From Lineus longissimus (Eukaryota; Nemertea; Pilidiophora; Heteronemertea; Lineidae), in contig NC_088312.1 in NCBI RefSeq assembly GCF_910592395.1, positions 8,556,001 to 8,620,000 on the forward strand: DNA of 64,000 nt, read 5' to 3'. The notes under the pieces were generated by a model that saw nothing but the letters and a program-made list of their open reading frames with translations, made no database searches and had not been told where the DNA came from. Made by a program: the position numbers and the translations under genes. Every line of letters begins with the position of its first letter. Within the stretch, counting starts at the first letter, position 1. Positions 60,601 through 64,000 of this stretch are shown here, piece by piece.

Positions 60601-63600
60601 AAAAGAAAGTGAAAATGATATGCATAGATATATTGTCTACTGATGGATTGAAATTGTGAAATAATCATGTAGTGTATGCAAGTCAAACAACAGGGCGAGA
60701 CATACTAAGAAGCTGTAGCTTCTGTCTCCGCACTGAGAGTTAATAATAGAATAGAAGGTCGCAAATTCACCTTACAAATTCATGCATCCCTACGTTGAAA
60801 TATTCAGACCCAGGTTTTTGCTAAAAAAGCATTTATAAACAGCTCGAAAATGCTTGTCACTTGACAAAGCTAACGAGCGAACCAAAATGAACATGTCCCC
60901 CACTAGATTTTTAAAGTAAAATAATCTGCATTACGTGGCAAGTTTCGGCACAAGTCTCATTGATATGATGAGCAAGGAATTCTTGCATTTTTCTATATAT
61001 GGTAACAGTACAAAGCAAACTGTACTCCCTGGTGGTAAAGGTTGTATGAACTGGTTGAAAATCCAACTCTGAACTGCAAGGTTATAGCATACTTAGAATC
61101 CTATTTTATATTGTAGACTGAAATGTAGTTTTGAGCATCAAGAATATAGAGATCTGAGACGGTGATTGGTGGTCATCATAGGTCATCCTGACAGGCACAC
61201 AAGTTCTGAAATACATGGTCCATCTATAATTGTTACATGCTGTAAAAAACTTTCTTGATTATTCTGTAAGTGTAAGCTTTACTTGTCTTCACTTGGAAAT
61301 ATGAATTTTTTTTGCAAACAGCAACGCCAGTACGATCCCTTTGATTGCCAAATAAATGGAAGCCCGACATTTAACTGCTAGCACATCTCTTTAGCTCCTT
61401 CGAAGTCGATTCATACCACACACATGTGGTGCATGAATAATTGAACAGTTACAACTTATCCACAACAAGTATCAGGGACAACCTTCTATGTACTTCAAAC
61501 GGCATGAATGAACAATAAAACACGCTATCACAAGTTGTATCAAATCTAGTCTGCAGTACAAGTCCTTTCGATGATCAGATGACTGCCGATGTGATGTGAA
61601 CTATGATAGACTTCTTCCATCCTCCAAGTATTCTACCATAAGACCAACAGAATTTGACCAAAGAACAATGAGATGGATTCTGTCCACAAAAAGAGTCAAC
61701 AACAGATGAACAGTGAAGATGGCATAACTCTCCAACTGGAGACTGACAGTGATTAGGTCTATGGAAATAGCAATGCTGAACATATAATTCTTCTCTGTGA
61801 AACCAATGATGATCGGAGCGGTGTAAAACTGAACCTTATAAACAATTCCCAAGAAATACAGAGGACGAAAAACACTGCAAAAGAAGACTGGTCAATGGAC
61901 TTCAGTATTTCAACCTCCTCTCGAGACAGATAACGCGCTCAATAATGATGCTCTGTTGGAAGCGGTGTCTTTTTGAATGGAATTGCACAGTCACACCTGG
62001 TTCTCAATAACCACAGAGAAATTCATGTTTGTCAAACTGCTGCCTGAAATTCCAAGAAACGACCCACCAACAGCCAATAAACTGACTTCTAATTCCATGT
62101 ATTGGCTATGATCAAACAGGGATAATTTTGACCTCCCCTTCTCCTAAGTAGGTGCCGTCAAATGCATGTGATCTCGTAGTGATCATCTATTTAGTCTATT
62201 TATAAGCTTCAATAGCATGTGTGCACAATCCATGATCTGGTACCGTGTACCTGTAAGTTGAAGCACTAGTAATCTTGAAAGATGTAATCAGTATTTTATC
62301 ATGATATTGTGAATGACGGACTAAAAAGTTTGATTGACGACCGTAGTCCAAAACCATGCGATATCTATCAAATATATTGGTCAACATTTTGAAGCATAAT
62401 CTTGGTATGAAGTAAAAAAATATTGGTAATGCTAAAAAACTTTACCCAAGGGAGACTTGCTTCCATATCACCACATCAGAATACTAGTGGAGCAACGGAA
62501 GGCAAAACATGTATATCAACATCTATTGAGAAGACTGAAGTATAAACAAAATGGAATCAGTGAAACTGAATATCGTCCTCGGCAACACCCAGATCTGTAT
62601 CACTGCATGACATCAATATGTATCTACTGGTACGATCGCCATCTGATATCTCTACATGTATCAAGACGTACTATTTAAAAGCAACATACATGGTCTCCGG
62701 CTAGATTTACTGAGAATGCCCCATTTGTACAGTGTTGGATTAAGCTTACTTCTATATGAATTCTATAGTGAAACAAGTTCTGTACTATGTATTTTTCATC
62801 CACAGAGACATATATTAGTATTGATGAATAGGAGTATGCTACACCTTGCAGTTCATAAGACCTTTCACCTATTGGGAGCTGTTAACAGTTTGATGGTGAT
62901 ATCTCTATTGAAATGAGCTCAGTGTTTTTCGAATCTGTAGTACTTTTATATAGATCTAGAATTGTGCAGTATGAACAAGTGGCCATACAAATGTACTATG
63001 TCTACAAGTGGAGAGCAGTCACAGAAACCTGAAAATATATCGGGTAAAGAAAATCTTCAATTACATATATGTAGCATAACCAAGGAAATATAAACCTTAG
63101 TAAATGTAGCATTCGTATACTGAAATTAAGACACTGGAGTAGTTTATACATTACCAATTGCGGTCCCCCAGCTATGTTGCTTGCTCCACCGATATTGTTT
63201 CCACGGCCAGCGCCAGCGATACCACCCATCGGCTCCTGAAAACAGGGAATTAAGATGCGGTCAAGAAAAACTACTTGCAAAATCATGGAATCCCCCGCCT
63301 CAAGGGTCTTGTCCCAAATATCTCATTGGTAATTAAAAGTAATTGTTAAAAGACAACAGACTGTTTTCCACTCATAAAGGAAATTGGAAGTGTCATGCGA
63401 TTAACAGCAAGTCCCTGACTAACCACCACCAGGTTGAATACAGAAATAGGAAAGATACCAATGCCAGAGTATGAATGAGTTCAGAAAGGTGCTCAGGGAG
63501 AGAAGCATGTTCACAACAACAGTCAGACTTTCCATAAGTTTCAGCATTTCAGCCATGCATAGCCTCTATCATTTAGCACTCTTAACCCGGCCGTCAGTAG

Positions 63601-63885
63601 AGGAAATGAGAATCAGTTGAAAGAATCACTGGTGATCATTACCTGTCTATTTGCTTCCTCAAGGCCCATGCCAGCTGGGGGAGCTGGAGGTGGCTGCATT
63701 GGGGGAGCACCCGCACGTCCACCCTCACGACCGTTATCTCTGTCTCTGGACAGCTCACGGCGACCCATTTCACCGCGACCACCCATCTCGCGCTGTCCCA
63801 TTTCTCCTCTGTTACCCATTTCACGTCCTCCAAGATCCCGAGCTGCCATGTCACGATTCATCTCTCCTCTCATGCCTCCTTCCTG
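57670..63885 (-). CDS. DBHS-family RNA-binding protein, C-terminal part (NONO/PSPC1/SFPQ or NonA type)
   Basis: Three 3' coding exons are present: 63885-63643 (81 codons), 63235-63155 (27 codons) and 57846-57670 (58 codons plus stop). All are phase 0 with GT-AG sites. The 5' exons, with the two RRM domains and the NOPS region, lie beyond the right edge. The visible tail runs from a QEGGMRGEMNRDM segment, through R-E-M-G repeats and a proline run (APPMQPPPAPP), a Gly/Asn/Ala-rich stretch and RQSRFDQPPTTFG, to the end KKPRRY. The basic end recalls the NKRRRY end of NONO/PSPC1 and the NKKPRF of SFPQ. These proteins dimerise in the nucleus and act in transcription, splicing, RNA retention and DNA repair. 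Assignment rests on tail composition and end motif because the diagnostic RRMs are outside the window. The first visible exon has tandem acceptors (CAGCAG), which would add or drop one Gln. Confidence 0.75.
59364..59965. mobile_element. Foldback element with 222-bp arms and target duplication
   Basis: The left arm 59364-59585 and right arm 59744-59965 are inverted repeats of equal length with high identity. Outer ends are TATGGCTGGCGGGAGTGG and CCACTCCCGCCAGCCATA. The element is flanked by the perfect direct repeat TATGTG (59358-59363 and 59966-59971). Each arm carries GACAGCCAATCAGA and TATACCACGAC modules, and part of the left arm is repeated beyond it (59572-59637). The 158-bp loop holds a 22-bp tandem repeat. 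No coding capacity, so it is non-autonomous. Confidence 0.88.
59651..59735. repeat. 22-bp tandem repeat in the foldback loop
   Basis: Four units, TCGCACTTCCGGCGTCCATA with minor changes, start at 59651, 59673, 59695 and 59717; the last unit is shortened. It contributes most of the CpGs of the element. Confidence 0.9.
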
Positions 63886-64000
63886 CTGGATAAGAGAACT
63901 TAGGCGTGTCAGGAGAGCTTCATGTGAACAGGACAAGTACAACAATTTATGACTTTTTTTTACAGTGCTGAGCCAATGTCATATGATCTATTCAGGCTTG

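Larger units (their letters stand above)
57847..63154 (-). other. Last intron of the DBHS gene, about 5.3 kb
   Basis: Intron between the Gly/Asn-rich exon and the terminal exon. Its only outstanding content is the foldback element at 59364-59965; otherwise it is AT-rich without a supported gene. Confidence 0.75.

Noticed and set aside
63617-63952. 111-codon proline/arginine-rich frame on the plus strand
   Set aside because: It is the antisense shadow of the DBHS tail exon, whose minus frame joins in phase with two downstream exons and ends in a family-like terminus.

Overview
The window is nuclear DNA from an intron-rich bilaterian animal, most likely an aquatic invertebrate. The reasons are human-like multi-exon genes with GT-AG introns of 0.2-5 kb, long non-coding spacers, and many small inverted-repeat elements. 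No RNA gene, CRISPR array or bacterial operon was recognised. The phylum cannot be fixed from the sequence alone.

Three conserved genes lie on the minus strand. GOPC (8706-20938, 9 coding exons) is a Golgi coiled-coil and PDZ trafficking protein. CEP162 (34096-46399, 25 coding exons) is a centriole distal-end and ciliary transition-zone protein; the assembled product is 1404 residues, almost exactly the human length. The third is the 3' end of a DBHS-family RNA-binding protein gene (NONO/PSPC1/SFPQ, or NonA type; 57670 to beyond the right edge). All exon joints were worked out by hand from splice sites and phase, and every joint keeps the frame open.

Between GOPC and CEP162, on the plus strand, a series of good splice sites suggests an unrecognised gene at 24.86-28.13 kb. 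Its last three exons join in phase to give a 122-residue frame. A 294-bp tandem duplication (about 21.95-22.53 kb), carrying CRE-like sites and donor-like ATG/GTAAGT sites, lies between the GOPC start and this unit and could be a shared promoter.

The rest is repeat-rich. There are eight copies plus one fragment of a 100-180 bp MITE-like family with TACAGTRGAACC ends and apparent TA target sites. A 1.25-kb element shares those ends and holds a four-copy internal tandem repeat. A 602-bp foldback element (59364-59965) has 222-bp arms and a perfect 6-bp target duplication. An array of 1.32-kb units (28.42-31.37 kb) is built in part from hairpin-rich monomers of about 110 bp. A Penelope/hammerhead-like relic lies in the last CEP162 intron, and a decayed C2H2 zinc-finger relic lies near 47.3 kb. 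The three named genes act in membrane trafficking, cilium assembly and nuclear RNA metabolism; nothing suggests they form one pathway.
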